A program made the translations under genes and the position numbers. The notes beneath the pieces are model-generated. The model saw only the letters and a list, made by a program, of their open reading frames with translations. It was not told the DNA's origin and made no database searches. A stretch of 64,000 bases of DNA from Stenotrophomonas maltophilia D457 (lineage in GTDB: Bacteria > Pseudomonadota > Gammaproteobacteria > Xanthomonadales > Xanthomonadaceae): contig NC_017671.1 of NCBI RefSeq assembly GCF_000284595.1, positions 2,451,001 through 2,515,000 of the forward strand. Direction: 5' to 3'. Position 1 is the first letter of the stretch; each line of letters begins with the position of its first letter. Of the stretch, positions 44,271-55,200 are shown piece by piece.

Positions 44271-45676
44271 CCTTCCATCTGCTCCAGTTCCTTGCCCTTG
44301 GTCTCGTGCACATGCCGGACCACGAAAATCACCGAGATGATCGCCGCCACCAGGTAGATGCCGTAGGTGGCCGCCAGCCCTGCCGCGGCCAGCAGCATCG
44401 GGAACGTCACCGTGACCACGAAGTTGGAGGTCCATTGCGCTGCGCCGGCGACCGCCAGTGCCGAACCGCGGATCTGGTTCGGGAACATCTCGCCCAGCAT
44501 CACCCACATCACCGGCCCCCACGACAGGTTGAAGAACACGACATAGGCATTGGCCGCCACCAGCGCCAGCGTGCCCATGCGCCCGGGTAGCTGCAGATGC
44601 CCGTCGGCCAGTGAACCACTTGCAAACGCGACCACCACCAGTGCAAGCGACAGCGACATCCCGGCCGAGCCGAACCACAGCAGGGGCTTGCGGCCGATCC
44701 GGTCGATCAGCAGCACCGTGACCACGCAGGCACCGATGCTCAGCGCGCCGGACAGCACGTTGATCAGCAGCGCGTCGTTTTCGGAAAAGCCGACCGCCTG
44801 CCACAGCACGGCGCCGTAATAGAACACCACGTTGATGCCGACCAGCTGCTGGAAGCAGGCCAGTCCGACGCCGACCCACACAATCGGGCGGATCCGCCCG
44901 GTTGCCCGGCTCTTCAGATCGGACAGGCGCGGGCGATGGTGGTCGTTGGACAGCGAGGCATCGATCTCTTCGAGCGTGGCGCGGGCCTTGTCGTTGCCGA
45001 GCAGCCGGGTCAGCACGCGCAGCGCGTCGTCCTTGCGCCGCTTCACCACCAGGTAGCGCGGGCTCTCAGGAATGGTCAGCAACAGCAGCAGGAACACCAG
45101 CGATGGCGCGGCCTGCATCCAGAACATCCAGCGCCAGGCAGCCTGCCCGGCCCACAGCGGCTCGGTCGACGCGCCCGCTGCGGCCGCCAGCAGGTAGTTG
45201 GACAGGAAGGCAGCGGTGAGCCCGGTGATGATCGCGATCTGCTGCACCGTGGCCAGGCGGCCGCGATAGCGGGCCGGAGCGACCTCGGCAATGTAGGCCG
45301 GCGAGATCACGCTCGCCGCGCCTACCGCGAACCCACCCACCACCCGCGCCGCAATGAACCAGCCCGACGCCGCCGCCGCCCCGGCACCGAGTGCCGACAG
45401 CAGGAACATCACCGCCGACAGGATCAGCACGTTGCGACGGCCGAGGCGGTCGGCCAGGCGGCCGGCACTGAACGCGCCCACCGCACAGCCCAGCAGCATC
45501 GACGCGATCTCGAACCCCTGCATCCATTCACCGGACCGGAACGCCTGGTGCAGGCCGTCCTGGGTGCCGTTGATCACGCCGCTGTCGAAGCCGAACAGAA
45601 AACCGCCAATCGTCGCTACCACGCTGATCAGTACGATCAGCCGGGTGTTCTCACCGCTGCCTGCTGCCTGGTTCAT
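44267..45676 (-). CDS. Sugar porter (MFS), probable xylose transporter
   Basis: A 469-residue MFS carrier with 12 helices. Sugar porter signatures are present: GGFLFGFDSGVINGTQ, GRLADRLGRRNVL, PESPRYLV, QQLVGINVVFYYGAVLW and the late SWGPVMWVMLGEMFPNQIRG. It lies 31 bases after xylA and overlaps the GH3 lipoprotein gene, which points to xylose (XylE-like) as substrate. The ATG at 45676 is preceded by AAGGGGA. Confidence 0.93.
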   Translation of the reverse strand: MNQAAGSGENTRLIVLISVVATIGGFLFGFDSGVINGTQDGLHQAFRSGEWMQGFEIASMLLGCAVGAFSAGRLADRLGRRNVLILSAVMFLLSALGAGAAAASGWFIAARVVGGFAVGAASVISPAYIAEVAPARYRGRLATVQQIAIITGLTAAFLSNYLLAAAAGASTEPLWAGQAAWRWMFWMQAAPSLVFLLLLLTIPESPRYLVVKRRKDDALRVLTRLLGNDKARATLEEIDASLSNDHHRPRLSDLKSRATGRIRPIVWVGVGLACFQQLVGINVVFYYGAVLWQAVGFSENDALLINVLSGALSIGACVVTVLLIDRIGRKPLLWFGSAGMSLSLALVVVAFASGSLADGHLQLPGRMGTLALVAANAYVVFFNLSWGPVMWVMLGEMFPNQIRGSALAVAGAAQWTSNFVVTVTFPMLLAAAGLAATYGIYLVAAIISVIFVVRHVHETKGKELEQMEG

Positions 45677-45707
45677 TCCCGTCCCCTTGAGTGCACCGTT
45701 GCCGCGC

Positions 45708-47042
45708 TCAGCGCAGCAGGTACTGGTTGAGCAGGTTTTCGTAACGCTCCTGCTTGCCGCTGGCCTGGTGCGGTTCGCCGAGGCGGGCGGCCAGGCCCGC
45801 CAGGTCCGGCAGGCTGAGCGCGCCACGCTCGAACTCCTGGCCGGCGCCGCTGTCGAAACTCGCGTAGCGCTCCTTGCGCCATTGCTCCCAGGGCGACTCG
45901 GTCAGCAGTGCATGGGCAACCTCCAGCCCGCGTGCGAACGCATCCATGCCGCCAATATGGGCAATGAACAGATCCTCAAGGTCGGTCGACTCACGGCGCA
46001 CTTTGGCATCGAAGTTCAACCCGCCCTCCAGCCCGCCCTGGCGCAGCACGACCAGCATCGCACCCACCGTGTCGTACAGATCGCTGGGGAACTGGTCGGT
46101 GTCCCAGCCGTTCTGCGCGTTGCCGCGGTTGGCATCGATGCTGCCGAGCAGGCCATGGTCGGACGCAACCTGCAGGTCGTGCTCGAAGGTGTGCCCGGAC
46201 AACGTGGCGTGGTTGGCTTCGATGTTGAGCTTGAAGTCCTTGTCCAGCCCATGCTCCTTCAGGAAGCCCACCACCGTGGCACTGTCGAAGTCATACTGGT
46301 GCTTCATCGGCTCCATCGGCTTGGGCTCGATCAGGAAGTTGCCCTTCAGGCCGATGCTGCGGCCGTAGTCGCGGGCCATGGTGAGGAAGCGCGCGAAATG
46401 TTCGATCTCGCGCTTCATCTGGGTATTGGCCAGCGACGCATAACCTTCGCGTCCGCCCCAGAACACGTAGTGCTCGCCGCCGAGTTCGACCGTGGCCTCC
46501 AGCGCGGCCTTGACCTGCACCGCTGCGCGCGCGACCACCGCGAAGTCGGGGTTGGTCGATGCGCCGTTCATGTAACGCGGGTGCGAGAACAGGTTGGCCG
46601 TGCCCCACAGCAGCCTGACGCCGGTGGCCTCCTGGCGCGCCTTGGCCAGGGCCACCATGTGCGAGAGGTTCTTCTGGTACTGGCCGATGTCGTCGGCATC
46701 CGGCGCCAGGTCGATATCGTGGAAGCACCAGTACGGCACGCCCAGCTTGGTGAAGAACTCGAACGCCGCGTCCACCTTCGCTTCGGCCGTGGCCAGTGGC
46801 GAGGCTGCCTCCCACGGGAACTGCCGGGTACCCGGGCCGAACGGATCGTGCCCGGCATTGCAGAAGGTGTGCCAGTAGCACACGGCGAAGCGCAGATGCT
46901 CCTGCATGGTCTTGCCACCGATGACCCGGTTTGCATCGTAGACCTTGAAGGCAAGCGGATTGTCCGAGCCCTTGCCCTCGAACGGAATGCGGCCGACGCC
47001 GGGGAAGTACTCCTTGGCGCCGATGAAGGGCTGCGTGCTCAT
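45708..47042 (-). CDS. xylA: Xylose isomerase
   Basis: A 444-residue class II xylose isomerase that converts xylose to xylulose. Visible catalytic and metal motifs are [10 protein letters not shown] (active His), [46 protein letters not shown] and [15 protein letters not shown]. Length and start ([17 protein letters not shown]) fit the family. AGGAG lies eight bases before the ATG. It follows xylB by 43 bases. Confidence 0.98.
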   Translation of the reverse strand: MSTQPFIGAKEYFPGVGRIPFEGKGSDNPLAFKVYDANRVIGGKTMQEHLRFAVCYWHTFCNAGHDPFGPGTRQFPWEAASPLATAEAKVDAAFEFFTKLGVPYWCFHDIDLAPDADDIGQYQKNLSHMVALAKARQEATGVRLLWGTANLFSHPRYMNGASTNPDFAVVARAAVQVKAALEATVELGGEHYVFWGGREGYASLANTQMKREIEHFARFLTMARDYGRSIGLKGNFLIEPKPMEPMKHQYDFDSATVVGFLKEHGLDKDFKLNIEANHATLSGHTFEHDLQVASDHGLLGSIDANRGNAQNGWDTDQFPSDLYDTVGAMLVVLRQGGLEGGLNFDAKVRRESTDLEDLFIAHIGGMDAFARGLEVAHALLTESPWEQWRKERYASFDSGAGQEFERGALSLPDLAGLAARLGEPHQASGKQERYENLLNQYLLR

Positions 47043-47085
47043 GGTGCGTGCTCCTGTCGTTGTACGGGGTGTCGTGGAGGAGCCA

Positions 47086-48579
47086 TCAGCCGCGCTGCAG
47101 CGGCGTGATGGCATCAAGATGGCTGAGGAAGCGTGCGTAGGCCCGTGCATAGGCAGCGCTGCGATCCGGATCCGGCCGTGCGGACTGCGCGGGATCGACG
47201 GTGACGTGGCGCGCGGTGATGTCGCTGATCGAGGCGGCGTCTCCCTGCGCCCGGGCGAGCGCCCACAGCGCCTGCAGTGCCGCACCAAACGCCGCGCCTT
47301 CGGCCTGCACCGGGACGTCCACCGGCAGGCCGAACACATCAGCCACCAGCTGACGCCAGGCCGCGCTGTTGCTGCCGCCGCCGGTGAGCACGATGCGATC
47401 GAACTGCATGCCCGCGCGGACGAAGGCGTCGTAGCCGTACTTCAGGCTGTAGGTCGCGCCCTCCATGGCGGCGCGGTAGAGGTGCGCCGGGGTGAAATTG
47501 GCGATGTCCAGGCCTGCCAGCACGCCCTTGCCGAGCGGCAGGTCGGGGGTACGTTCGCCATTGAGGAACGGCAGCATCACCAGCCCCCCTGCGCCCGGCG
47601 GCGTCGCGTGGAGGTGCGCATCGCCGTCGCGGGTGCTGAAACCGAAGGCGCTGGCCGCGCGTTCGGTGGCCACGGTGCAGTTCATGGTGCAGATCAGCGG
47701 CAGCCAGCCACCGGTGGACGAGCAGAACGCCGCCCACGCGCCGTCCGGATCGATCATTGGCGAGCCGGAATACGCAAACAGCGTTCCGGAGGTTCCCAGG
47801 CTCATCGCCAGCCGCCCTTCCGTGACGCAGCCGGTGCCGATTGCCGCCATCATGTTGTCGCCGCCACCAACGGCAATCTTCACGGCCGCCGGCAGCCCCA
47901 ACTCGGCCGCTGCCTTCGGCGCGATATCGAACAGGGCATCGGGTGCTGCGATCGGCGGCAGGCAGGCGGCAAGATCACGATCAGGATCGGTGGCGCGCAG
48001 CAGTTCCTGCGACCAGGTGCGTGTGCGCACGTCCAGCCAGCCGGTTCCGGACGCATCGCCAAGCTCGCAGAACCGCTGCCCGGTCAACACGAAATTCAGG
48101 TAGTCGTGGGGCAGCAGGATGGTCGCCAGCCGCGCATAGGCGTCGGCACGGCGGATCCGGGTCCAGGGCAGCTTGGACGCTGTGTAGCCGGCCAGGATCG
48201 GATTGCCCGCCAGCGCGATGGTCCGTTGGAACCCGCCCACGGCGTCCATGATCTGGATGCATTCGGCCGAGGTGCTGGTGTCGCACCACAGCTTGGCCGG
48301 CGCCAGTACCTCGCCAGCATCATCAACCGGCACGAACCCATGCTGCTGCCCCGATACCGCCAGTGCGACGATGCGAGCGCGCAGCGAGGGGTCGATCCTG
48401 GCAAAGCAGTCGCGCAGGGCCGACACCCAGTCGGCAGGCGCCTGTTCACGGCTGCCGTCGGCACCGCTGTCCAGCGCGAGCGGCACGCTGGCCGAGGCCA
48501 CCACCGCCTGCGTCCGCGGGTCATAGACCAGCACCTTCAGGCTCTGCGTCCCTGCATCGATCCCTGCAACCAGACCCAT
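47086..48579 (-). CDS. xylB: Xylulokinase
   Basis: A 497-residue FGGY kinase that phosphorylates xylulose to xylulose 5-phosphate for the pentose phosphate pathway. Seen are [16 protein letters not shown] (ATP-binding), [41 protein letters not shown] and [25 protein letters not shown] lies nine bases before the ATG at 48579. It is the first gene of the xylB-xylA-porter-GH3 operon, with a xyl-box 22 bases upstream. Confidence 0.97.
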   Translation of the reverse strand: MGLVAGIDAGTQSLKVLVYDPRTQAVVASASVPLALDSGADGSREQAPADWVSALRDCFARIDPSLRARIVALAVSGQQHGFVPVDDAGEVLAPAKLWCDTSTSAECIQIMDAVGGFQRTIALAGNPILAGYTASKLPWTRIRRADAYARLATILLPHDYLNFVLTGQRFCELGDASGTGWLDVRTRTWSQELLRATDPDRDLAACLPPIAAPDALFDIAPKAAAELGLPAAVKIAVGGGDNMMAAIGTGCVTEGRLAMSLGTSGTLFAYSGSPMIDPDGAWAAFCSSTGGWLPLICTMNCTVATERAASAFGFSTRDGDAHLHATPPGAGGLVMLPFLNGERTPDLPLGKGVLAGLDIANFTPAHLYRAAMEGATYSLKYGYDAFVRAGMQFDRIVLTGGGSNSAAWRQLVADVFGLPVDVPVQAEGAAFGAALQALWALARAQGDAASISDITARHVTVDPAQSARPDPDRSAAYARAYARFLSHLDAITPLQRG

Positions 48580-48600
48580 CGAAACCGCCTCCGATCAAAA

Positions 48601-48614
48601 AGGTAGCGCTAACA
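48601..48614 (-). promoter_or_regulatory. xyl-box upstream of xylB
   Basis: AGGTAGCGCTAACA on the plus strand differs at one position from the xyl-box TGGTAGCGCTAACA known from Xanthomonas and Caulobacter xylose/xylan genes. Its closeness to the xylB start fits repression by a LacI-type regulator. Confidence 0.8.
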
Positions 48615-48626
48615 TTCCGTGGACTC

Positions 48627-48653
48627 AAAAAGGGGGCGTGGTGTCCGGCCCCC
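48627..48653 (-). terminator. Rho-independent terminator after the halogenase-like gene
   Basis: On the minus strand GGGGGC, ten bases, GCCCCC is followed by five T residues (complement of 48627-48631). It lies 88 bases past the halogenase-like stop and just before the xylB operator, separating the two operons. Confidence 0.8.
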
Positions 48654-48741
48654 TCGTTGCCACCGCGCGCGTCATCGCCAGCGGTGTTGCCGCACTGTAA
48701 CCAGCTGCAGCGGAAAAAGCGTGCTGCAACGCAAAACCCTG

Positions 48742-50274
48742 CTACGCGCTTGCTGCCGTCGAACGCCACACGTCCACGCCGGACCTGCAGTACTGCGCGA
48801 TGAACTCCGCCTGCGCCGGCATCTGCGCGGCAGCCTGCTGCACGGGCTGCTGGATACCCTTCAACAGGGTGCGCAGATCGGCGTCGCTCACGGCCCGCGC
48901 CAGCGGGTGGGCGGGACCGGGTGCGATGCCCTGCCCGAGCAGCACGCTGGTCCAGGATTCCACGCGGAAAACCTCGCCGGGGTCCTGCCACGCATGTGCA
49001 CGCTCGCGCCACGCGCTCAGCCGCTGCTGCAGCGATTCGGGCACGCGCATTTCGCGACACGCCTTCCACATCGGTTCGGTGCGCTGCGTTGCGTGGTAGT
49101 GCAGGATGATGAAGTCGCGCACGTGCTCCATTTCCTGGCGGCTGACATCGTTGTACAGCTTCACCAGCGACGCACTGATGCCGTCGAACGGGAACAGCTG
49201 GATCAGGCGCACTACCGCGCTGATCGTCAGATGGATGCTGGTCGACTCCAGCGGTTCGATGAAGCCGCTGGCCAGCCCGAGCGACACCACGTTCCTGTTC
49301 CAGGCCTTCAGCCGGCGCCCGCTGCGGAACGGCACCTTCCATGGATCGCGCAAGGGTGGAGCCCCGGCATCGCGCAGCAGCTTCGCTGCGGCCTCGTCAT
49401 CGGACAGGTGGCGGCTGTCATACACCAGCCCGCAGCCAACGCGGTGCTGCAGCGCGATGTGCCAGCGCCACCCCGCTTCGTGGGCGATCGCCCGGGTATA
49501 GGGCACCGGCGGCGCCACCGCTTCGGTCTGCACCGCCACGGCACGGTCGCACGGCAGCCATTCGTGCCAGTCCTCGTAGCCGGTGCCCAGCGTCTGCTCG
49601 ATCAGCAGGCCACGGAAGCCGGTGCAGTCGATGAACAGGTCGCCCTCGATCACCTGGCCGTCGTCCAGTACCAGCGCCTGCACCGAACCGTCGTGCGCGT
49701 GCTGCCTGACCTGGGCGATCCTGCCTTCGATCCGGTGCAGGCCGTGGGCCTCGGCCCTGCGGCGCAGGAACCGCGCATACAGGCTGGCATCGAAATGATA
49801 CGCATAGCTGGCCTGCGGCTGGGTATGCAGCGAGAAGCGGTCGCCATGCGATGCGATGCTCTCCAGGCTGAAGTCGCCCAGCTCCGAGGGCATGCCGCGG
49901 CGCAGGCTGTCCAGCCAGAAGTGATGGAAGGGTGCCGCCCAGGTGCCGTGGCCGATGGTGCCGAACGGATGGAAGAAGCGATCCCCCGGCAGGCGCCAGT
50001 TCTCGAACGAGATCGACAGCTTGAAGGTGCCGGCCACCGCGCGCAGGAACTCCTGCTCGTCGATTTGCAGGAAGCGATGGAAGGTGCGGATCGGCGGCAC
50101 GGTGGACTCACCGACGCCGACCGTGCCGATCTGCTCGGACTCGACCAGCGTGATCTGCAGCTCGTCACGGAACTGATGCGCCAGCGCGCAGCCGGCCAGC
50201 CATCCCGCCGTACCGCCACCGGCAATGACCACCTTGCGGATGCGCCCTGCAGGCGTGCTCTGGGTATCCAACAC
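48742..50274 (-). CDS. Tryptophan halogenase-like flavoprotein
   Basis: A 510-residue FAD-dependent halogenase-family protein. The flavin motif is GGGTAGW (19-25). The catalytic lysine region is GTFKLSISFENW (K85), and GFIEPLESTSIHL carries the second conserved acid. The family motif WxWxIP reads W269-R-W-H-I-A274, with Ala replacing Pro. The GTG at 50274 is chosen for its AGAGG site; a TTG at 50289 would overlap the cupin stop. In Xanthomonads and Caulobacter these proteins are encoded with TonB receptors and have no shown role in halogenating tryptophan; flavin reductase genes are absent here. Confidence 0.9.
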   Translation of the reverse strand: MLDTQSTPAGRIRKVVIAGGGTAGWLAGCALAHQFRDELQITLVESEQIGTVGVGESTVPPIRTFHRFLQIDEQEFLRAVAGTFKLSISFENWRLPGDRFFHPFGTIGHGTWAAPFHHFWLDSLRRGMPSELGDFSLESIASHGDRFSLHTQPQASYAYHFDASLYARFLRRRAEAHGLHRIEGRIAQVRQHAHDGSVQALVLDDGQVIEGDLFIDCTGFRGLLIEQTLGTGYEDWHEWLPCDRAVAVQTEAVAPPVPYTRAIAHEAGWRWHIALQHRVGCGLVYDSRHLSDDEAAAKLLRDAGAPPLRDPWKVPFRSGRRLKAWNRNVVSLGLASGFIEPLESTSIHLTISAVVRLIQLFPFDGISASLVKLYNDVSRQEMEHVRDFIILHYHATQRTEPMWKACREMRVPESLQQRLSAWRERAHAWQDPGEVFRVESWTSVLLGQGIAPGPAHPLARAVSDADLRTLLKGIQQPVQQAAAQMPAQAEFIAQYCRSGVDVWRSTAASA

Positions 50275-50285
50275 GGTGCCCTCTC

Positions 50286-51308
50286 TCAACGGTTGAGCCT
50301 GCCCAGCAGCATCGCGCGCATGCGGCGGGCGCGCTGCTCGTCGAACGGTGCCAGATCCCCGCGCGCCGTCTCAGGCAGGTGCTGACCGGCGCGCTCGCCG
50401 GGGCCGAATACGTAGTAACGGAAGAGCCCTTCCCAGGCCTGCTTCTCACGCGCTGGCAGGTCGCGCACGGACCACATCGCGTGCTGCAGCGCCGCCAGCG
50501 GCGACCCCAGCCAGGCCGGCGAGCTTCGCCACCAGTAGTTCACCAGCACGTTGAACGGTTCCAGGCTGCGTACATGGTGCCACCACATGCTGGGAATGAA
50601 GATCGCATCGCCGGGCCCAAGTACCGCCCTGCGTGCATGCGCCAGCGCCTCGCGGAAGCGTGGATGCCGCTCGTAGTCGGGCTCTTCGAAGTCCACCACG
50701 CTCACTACCTGCCCCCCCGGCGTGGGTTCGAGCGGGCCCGGATAGAGGTTGTCGACCTGGGCGGGCGGGAACAGCGTGAACTCGCGCTGCCCCACCGCGC
50801 AGCAGGCGAGGTTGTCGGGTGTGTCGAAATGGCACGAGGCCGTCACCCGGTTGCCGATCCAGATGCTGGCGGTGGCGTCGATGCCCTGCTTCGCCAGCCC
50901 GGCATCGTTGGCCTGCGCGAATGCCGGCAGCAGTGCCCGCGTGATCGGCAGCGAGGCCACGTAATAGGTTGGCGGCCGCGGCGCATGCAGCGTCGCGGCG
51001 ATCTCTTCCAGCACCTGGGCGAGTACACCGCGCCGCACTTCGAAGTTCAGCCGGGTGAAGTCCGCGCTGTAGAACGGGCGGCCCGCGATCTCGGCGCCGC
51101 CGAACGAGTACTGGATGGGCGCACCCGCATCGACGCTGCACAGGTACGCCATCGCGTCACGCACGCCGCCCAGTCCGGCCTGGACCAGTGGCCAACCGCT
51201 GGCGATGCCGCGCAGTACGACCGGCTCACCGGCCTCCACCAGGGCGGCCAATGGCAAGGCAGCAGGATCGATGCCTTCCAGGCTCCGTATCGGCAGGCGG
51301 GCTTGCAC
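50286..51308 (-). CDS. Cupin-like (JmjC-type) protein
   Basis: A 340-residue protein of the Cupin_8/JmjC group, which includes Fe(II)/2-oxoglutarate hydroxylases. The metal facial triad is visible as H160-x-D162 (CHFDTPDN) and a distal histidine in PSMWWHHVRS (H244 or H245). The start is GTG at 51308 with AGGA upstream; it lies three bases after the SapC gene and ends 11 bases before the chosen halogenase-like start. Its target is unknown. The constant company of TonB receptor, SapC and halogenase-like genes suggests modification of a surface protein or small molecule linked to uptake. Confidence 0.88.
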   Translation of the reverse strand: MQARLPIRSLEGIDPAALPLAALVEAGEPVVLRGIASGWPLVQAGLGGVRDAMAYLCSVDAGAPIQYSFGGAEIAGRPFYSADFTRLNFEVRRGVLAQVLEEIAATLHAPRPPTYYVASLPITRALLPAFAQANDAGLAKQGIDATASIWIGNRVTASCHFDTPDNLACCAVGQREFTLFPPAQVDNLYPGPLEPTPGGQVVSVVDFEEPDYERHPRFREALAHARRAVLGPGDAIFIPSMWWHHVRSLEPFNVLVNYWWRSSPAWLGSPLAALQHAMWSVRDLPAREKQAWEGLFRYYVFGPGERAGQHLPETARGDLAPFDEQRARRMRAMLLGRLNR

Positions 51309-51311
51309 CGG

Positions 51312-52070
51312 TCAGTTCCTGACCGCCTGCGCGGTGCCGTCCTGGACGCGGAGACGGCGCTGCTTCTCGGCGATCAGGCGGCGCATGTTATGCAGCGAGG
51401 CAAGCATCAGGTACGCACCTTCCAGGTAACCGGCGCGGTTCAACGCCGCCAGGCGTGAACTGTCCAGCGCCGCCAGTCGCTCGCGGTCGATGCCGTGCAA
51501 TCCGCTCACGCCCACGCGGTGATGCGGCGCGAGCTGCACATCAAGCGTGACCGGCTGGATGAGGCCACAGTCGTCGAGCATCGTGAACATGCCGGCCGTG
51601 AAGGCACTGCCCTCGTGGATGCCGCGCAGCACGCCAGCGATGTGGTCCAGGTAAGGCGTGTTTCCACCCTGCGGCAGGAACACCGGCTCACCGGCGCCGG
51701 AGGTGACACGCGGATGGTCCAGGTCGACGTGCATCACCGCGTCCTGGGTGAGCAGGCCGTCCACGTAGTGCTCCTGGAATCCGATCAGGAACGGCCCTTT
51801 TGCGGCCGCGCCGGGCAGGTAGGAGGCATTCCAGCGTCCGTCCTGCAGGTACAGGTTCTCGTGCTGCTCGAAACCCAGCAGGGCCACGGACTGCCACGCC
51901 CCGGTCCCGGCCTCCCGGCGCAGGAAGATCGGATACTCGCGCTGCAGCTCGGCGAACTCGCTGGGATAGGCCGGCACCATGCCCACCGCATCGCCGAACT
52001 GCGGCCCGAATCCGGTGGCGACCTTCAGGTCCCGATGCGCGATGTTGTTGAGCATTTCATAGCGGGCCAT
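51312..52070 (-). CDS. SapC family protein
   Basis: A 252-residue soluble protein with SapC-family features: YEMLNNIAHRDLKV, AVGMVPAYPSEFAELQREYPIFLRR, LLGFEQHENLYL and a C-terminal helical end. The name comes from a Campylobacter S-layer locus, but the role is not established. In TonB-receptor operons of Xanthomonads it occurs before the cupin and halogenase-like genes, as here. The ATG at 52070 begins the homology; upstream codons look random. Confidence 0.85.
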   Translation of the reverse strand: MARYEMLNNIAHRDLKVATGFGPQFGDAVGMVPAYPSEFAELQREYPIFLRREAGTGAWQSVALLGFEQHENLYLQDGRWNASYLPGAAAKGPFLIGFQEHYVDGLLTQDAVMHVDLDHPRVTSGAGEPVFLPQGGNTPYLDHIAGVLRGIHEGSAFTAGMFTMLDDCGLIQPVTLDVQLAPHHRVGVSGLHGIDRERLAALDSSRLAALNRAGYLEGAYLMLASLHNMRRLIAEKQRRLRVQDGTAQAVRN

Positions 52071-52145
52071 CAGGGTATCCAGTCCAGTGCGGGGTGGCTG
52101 GTCAGCAGGGTAGCGCAGGCGCGCGACAGGTGCGGCGACACCGTC

Positions 52146-52184
52146 CCGGCACGGCACCGCTGGCGGGCAGCGGTGCCGTGCCGG
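52146..52184 (-). other. Strong hairpin between TonB receptor and SapC genes
   Basis: A perfect 16-bp stem (52146-52161 with 52169-52184) with a seven-base loop. No T-run follows, so it may protect the receptor mRNA or reduce read-through rather than end transcription. Confidence 0.75.
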
Positions 52185-52202
52185 ACGCATCGGCAACCAG
52201 GC

Positions 52203-55200
52203 TCAGAACTTGTAACGGACGCCCAGCATGTAGCGCGGGCTCTGGTCGGCCAGCTTGACGATCATCTGCGAGGTGCGCGAGCGCCACCGCACATCCTCGC
52301 CGGTCAGGTTGATCGCCTCCAGGCTGAAGGACCAGTGGTCATCCAGCGCGTAGTTGACGCTGAGATCCCACTGCTCGTACGGCTCCACATAGTACGGATT
52401 GCGGCTGGAGCCCTGGTTGGCCAGGATCAGGTACTGGTCGCGCCAGTTCCATGCCAGGCGCACCGACCACCCGTACTTCTCGTACATCAGCATGGCGTTG
52501 GCAGTGTCGCTCAGGCCGGTGAGCGAGAACTGGTCGATACCCGGATCGCCGCCATTGTTGTAGCCGACATCACCTTTGACCACGGTGTAGTTGGCCAGCA
52601 CGCCGAAGCCGGTGTCACCGAAGAAGTACTGGCCGCCCAGTTCCCAGCCATGCAGCTTGGACTTGTTCTGGTTGATCGGGCGATTGACGTTGAACTGGTA
52701 CAGCGGGTCGTTGGCCTGCCCATACAGATCGTAGGCCGCTTCGGTGGCCAGCACCTGCGCATCGGTGCCGTTGTAGGCGCCCAGGCCGGCAGGATTGTTG
52801 CGCAGCAGCGCCAGTGCGGTGAACAGCGAGGTGTCGTTGGCCGAGCAGGCGGCGGCATTGGCCGGCCCGACCTGGGCCACGCAGGCGCCGCTGGTCAGGA
52901 AGTCCAACGCCGCCCGCGCATCCGGCCCGGAGGTCGGGTCGGTGAGCCCGTACAGGCTTTCCTGGACGACCGTGTTGCCGATGAAGTTGCTGACCGACTT
53001 GTTCCAGTAGGTCAATGACACATAGCTGGCATCGGCGAAGTACCACTCCAGCCCCAGGTCGAGGTTGTCCGATTCCAGCGGCTTCAGGCTCGGGTTCTGC
53101 GAATTGCCGCTGGCGCGCGACGACGGATCGATCAGCACCGAGCCGAACGGCTGCTGGGCACCGGGCCCTGCATACAGGTTGCCGTACGGCGCGCGGGCGA
53201 TGCTCTTGCCGAACGAAACGCGGCCCTTCAGTTCCTCGGTGAGGTCGATGCTGAAATCAAGGTTGGGCAGGATGTAGCTGTACCGCGCCTTCTCGGTGAA
53301 GGGCTGCTGCTCGTCGGACAGCACGATGCGGAAATCGTTGTTGGCCTGCCACTCGATGGACTCGGGAACGGCAATGACCGAGGTCGACACCACGTCGGTG
53401 GTTTCATAGCGCACGCCCAGGCGGGTATTGGTGCGCATGCCGCCCAGCTCCCCGTCCAGCTCCACCTGGAAGTACGCCGCCTTGGTCTTCTCTTCCACGA
53501 AGTTGTCGGCCGCGCGTTGCGGATCCACGCCCAGGCCGACGCCGTACTCGCGCGACGCCCATTGCGCGAGCTGCCCGGCATTGCCGCGCCAGGCCGGCCA
53601 GCTGTTGGCACTGTAGTCATCGAACAGGCCGACGATGCTGACCGGCTGCAGCAGGTCCATCAGGCCGGCGGCAGTATCCCGGTCCACGTTGGCCACGCCC
53701 CAGTCGCCCAGTGTCGAATAGGCCTCGGCGGCCTGGATGCGGTGGGTGGTGGACTTGTTCGTATCCACGCCGAACTGGAAGCGGCCGTGGTCGAAGTTCC
53801 ATTCGCCGTCGACACGCGCCTGCTTGATCTTGCTGATCTGGGTCTGCGCGTTGACGCGCAGCACCTGGGTGCCGATCTCGCCTTCCTGGAAGCCCGGGTT
53901 GACCACGCCATTGGTCCCGGCAATCGCATCGGCAGTACTGGGATACCAGACCTGGGTGCCGACCGGCAGGCCATTGTTGAAGTTCAACTCCTGTACCCAG
54001 GAGCCACCGCAATGCGGGCCACGGGTGCAGTTGTTGGTGCCGGCAATGCTCATGAAGATGGAGCCGCCGCCGGTCAGTGGGTCATTGGGGCGGCTTTCAT
54101 TCTTCGAATTGTGCGCATCGAAGCTGAGCTTGAAACGGTCGCTGACATTCCAGACCGCGTTGAAGCCCAGCGAGCCCAGCTTGTACTCCTGCATGCTGCG
54201 CTGCTGTTCCAGCCCGAAGTCCTTGGTGCCGGCGATCTCGCGGATGTAGACCGGGGTGGCGACCGCACCGGAGGTGTCGAACTGGACATTGGTGTAGTTG
54301 CTGTTCTGCAGCCACATGCCCTGCTCGCCACGATTCTCGGTGATCTCGTTGGTCGAGTAGGTGTAATCCATCGTCAGGGTCAGGCTGTCCGTCGGTGCGA
54401 ACTGCAGCACGGCCTGCCCATTGACTCGCTCGCGCTCGAATTCGGAGAACGCGTAGCGCAGGTCGTTGGGCCGCGCATAGAGCTGGCCGACGGCCGGGGC
54501 GTTCACCACGGTCGGGTTGCCCGGCATCGACCCCGTCCAGGGCTGCACGTTCCAGTAGTTCTCCGTGGCCTGCACCGAGCCGCCCTTGCGCTTCTGCTGG
54601 CTCGCGCTGAGGCTGACGCCAAAGGTCTTTTCCGGATTGCTGTAACTGAAGATGCCCGACAGCTCCGGCGTCAGGTCGTTGTCGAACGGCTGGCTCTGGT
54701 CGGAGACCAGCTTTGCCCCGGCATTGGCCACGATGCCGGCGTGGTCGAGCGGGCGAGAGGTCAGGATGTTGATCGTCGCGCCGATGCCACCGCTGGGCAC
54801 CTGTGCCTGGCTGGTCTTGTAGACCTCGATGCCATTGATGGCCTCGGCGGCCAGCTGCGCGAAATTGAAGGCGCGAGTGCCGCCGTCGACACCGCCGATG
54901 GCCACCTGCCCGGAGGCACCGAATGCATCGGCGCCGGGCATCTGGCGACCATTGAGCGTGACCATGTTGAACTGCGGCCCAAAGCCACGCGCGGTCACCT
55001 GCGCGCCCTCGCCGTCACGGCGCTCGATGGAGATGCCGGTGATGCGCTGCAACGACTCGGCAAGATTGGTATCGGGGAACTTGCCGATGTCCTCGGCGCT
55101 GATCGCGTCGACCACGCCCGCCGAGTCGCGCTTGATGTCCATGGCCTGGCTCAGGCTGTTGCGTATGCCCGTGACCTGCACTGCATCGAGCTGGGTGGGC

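Noticed and set aside
48742..50274. Antibiotic-type halometabolite cluster
   Set aside because: No flavin reductase, synthetase or other biosynthetic genes; the gene belongs to a TonB-receptor operon.
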